From assembly GCA_022376515.1 (NCBI GenBank), contig WTXI01000361.1:1-34261 (forward strand): DNA of 34,261 bases, in the 5' to 3' direction. The position numbers were made by a program, and so were the translations under genes. Source of the DNA: Lactifluus volemus (lineage: Eukaryota > Basidiomycota > Agaricomycetes > Russulales > Russulaceae). This document shows positions 32,726 through 34,261 of the stretch, piece after piece. Below the pieces are notes generated by a model. It saw only the letters and a program-made list of their open reading frames with translations. It had not been told where the DNA came from and searched no databases. How positions within the stretch are numbered: the stretch's first letter is position 1; every line of letters starts with the position of its first letter.

Positions 32726-34261
<1,536 letters not shown>

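Overview
This window is genomic DNA from a filamentous basidiomycete, probably an agaricomycete and possibly a polypore. Genes are broken by many short introns (mostly 46-66 bp, GT-AG plus a few GC-AG). Protein families such as a Goodbye-NACHT-ankyrin NLR and a large F-box protein are typical of Agaricomycetes. I rebuilt exon structures by hand. For every full-length multi-exon model the summed exon length is divisible by three, which supports the splicing, but no transcript data were available.

Layout, left to right. An AlkB-like dioxygenase (+, possibly cut by the left edge) is followed by about 1.5 kb with no gene. A nine-exon Goodbye-NACHT-ankyrin STAND receptor follows (-), then a decayed fragment of exportin-1 (-). 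Next come the glycerophosphocholine acyltransferase GPC1 (+), a fragment like a KPWE-domain gene (+), an intact 14-exon cytochrome P450 (+), and the broken C-terminal part of a SNF2/Rad5-type helicase (-). Two copies of a ~110 bp direct repeat bracket the KPWE-P450-SNF2 block. Then come an orphan two-exon gene (+), EAF3 (+) and TYR1 (+).

From 19.7 to 23.6 kb the DNA is a patchwork of duplicated pieces: a stop-riddled copy of part of PRP43 whose intact source sits at the right end of the window; two tandem units each encoding a very small secreted protein; a 355 bp solo LTR with a 5 bp target duplication inside one unit only; and a copied piece of the DNA upstream of the Hikeshi gene.

The right side is a compact housekeeping block. 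It holds an F-box protein whose C-terminus is a minisatellite-encoded coiled coil (-), Hikeshi/OPI10 (+), a UBA-UIM protein with a USP fold that appears to lack its catalytic Cys and His (+), tRNA-dihydrouridine synthase DUS3 (-), and the C-terminal part of PRP43 (-, cut by the right edge).

The genes do not form one pathway. Themes are nucleic-acid repair and modification (AlkB, DUS3, PRP43, EAF3), lipid and aromatic amino acid metabolism (GPC1, TYR1), recognition (NLR), and a rearranged zone of gene fragments and young small secreted proteins. The most promising leads are the paired small secreted proteins with a shared signal peptide and changing mature part, and the apparent pseudo-USP.
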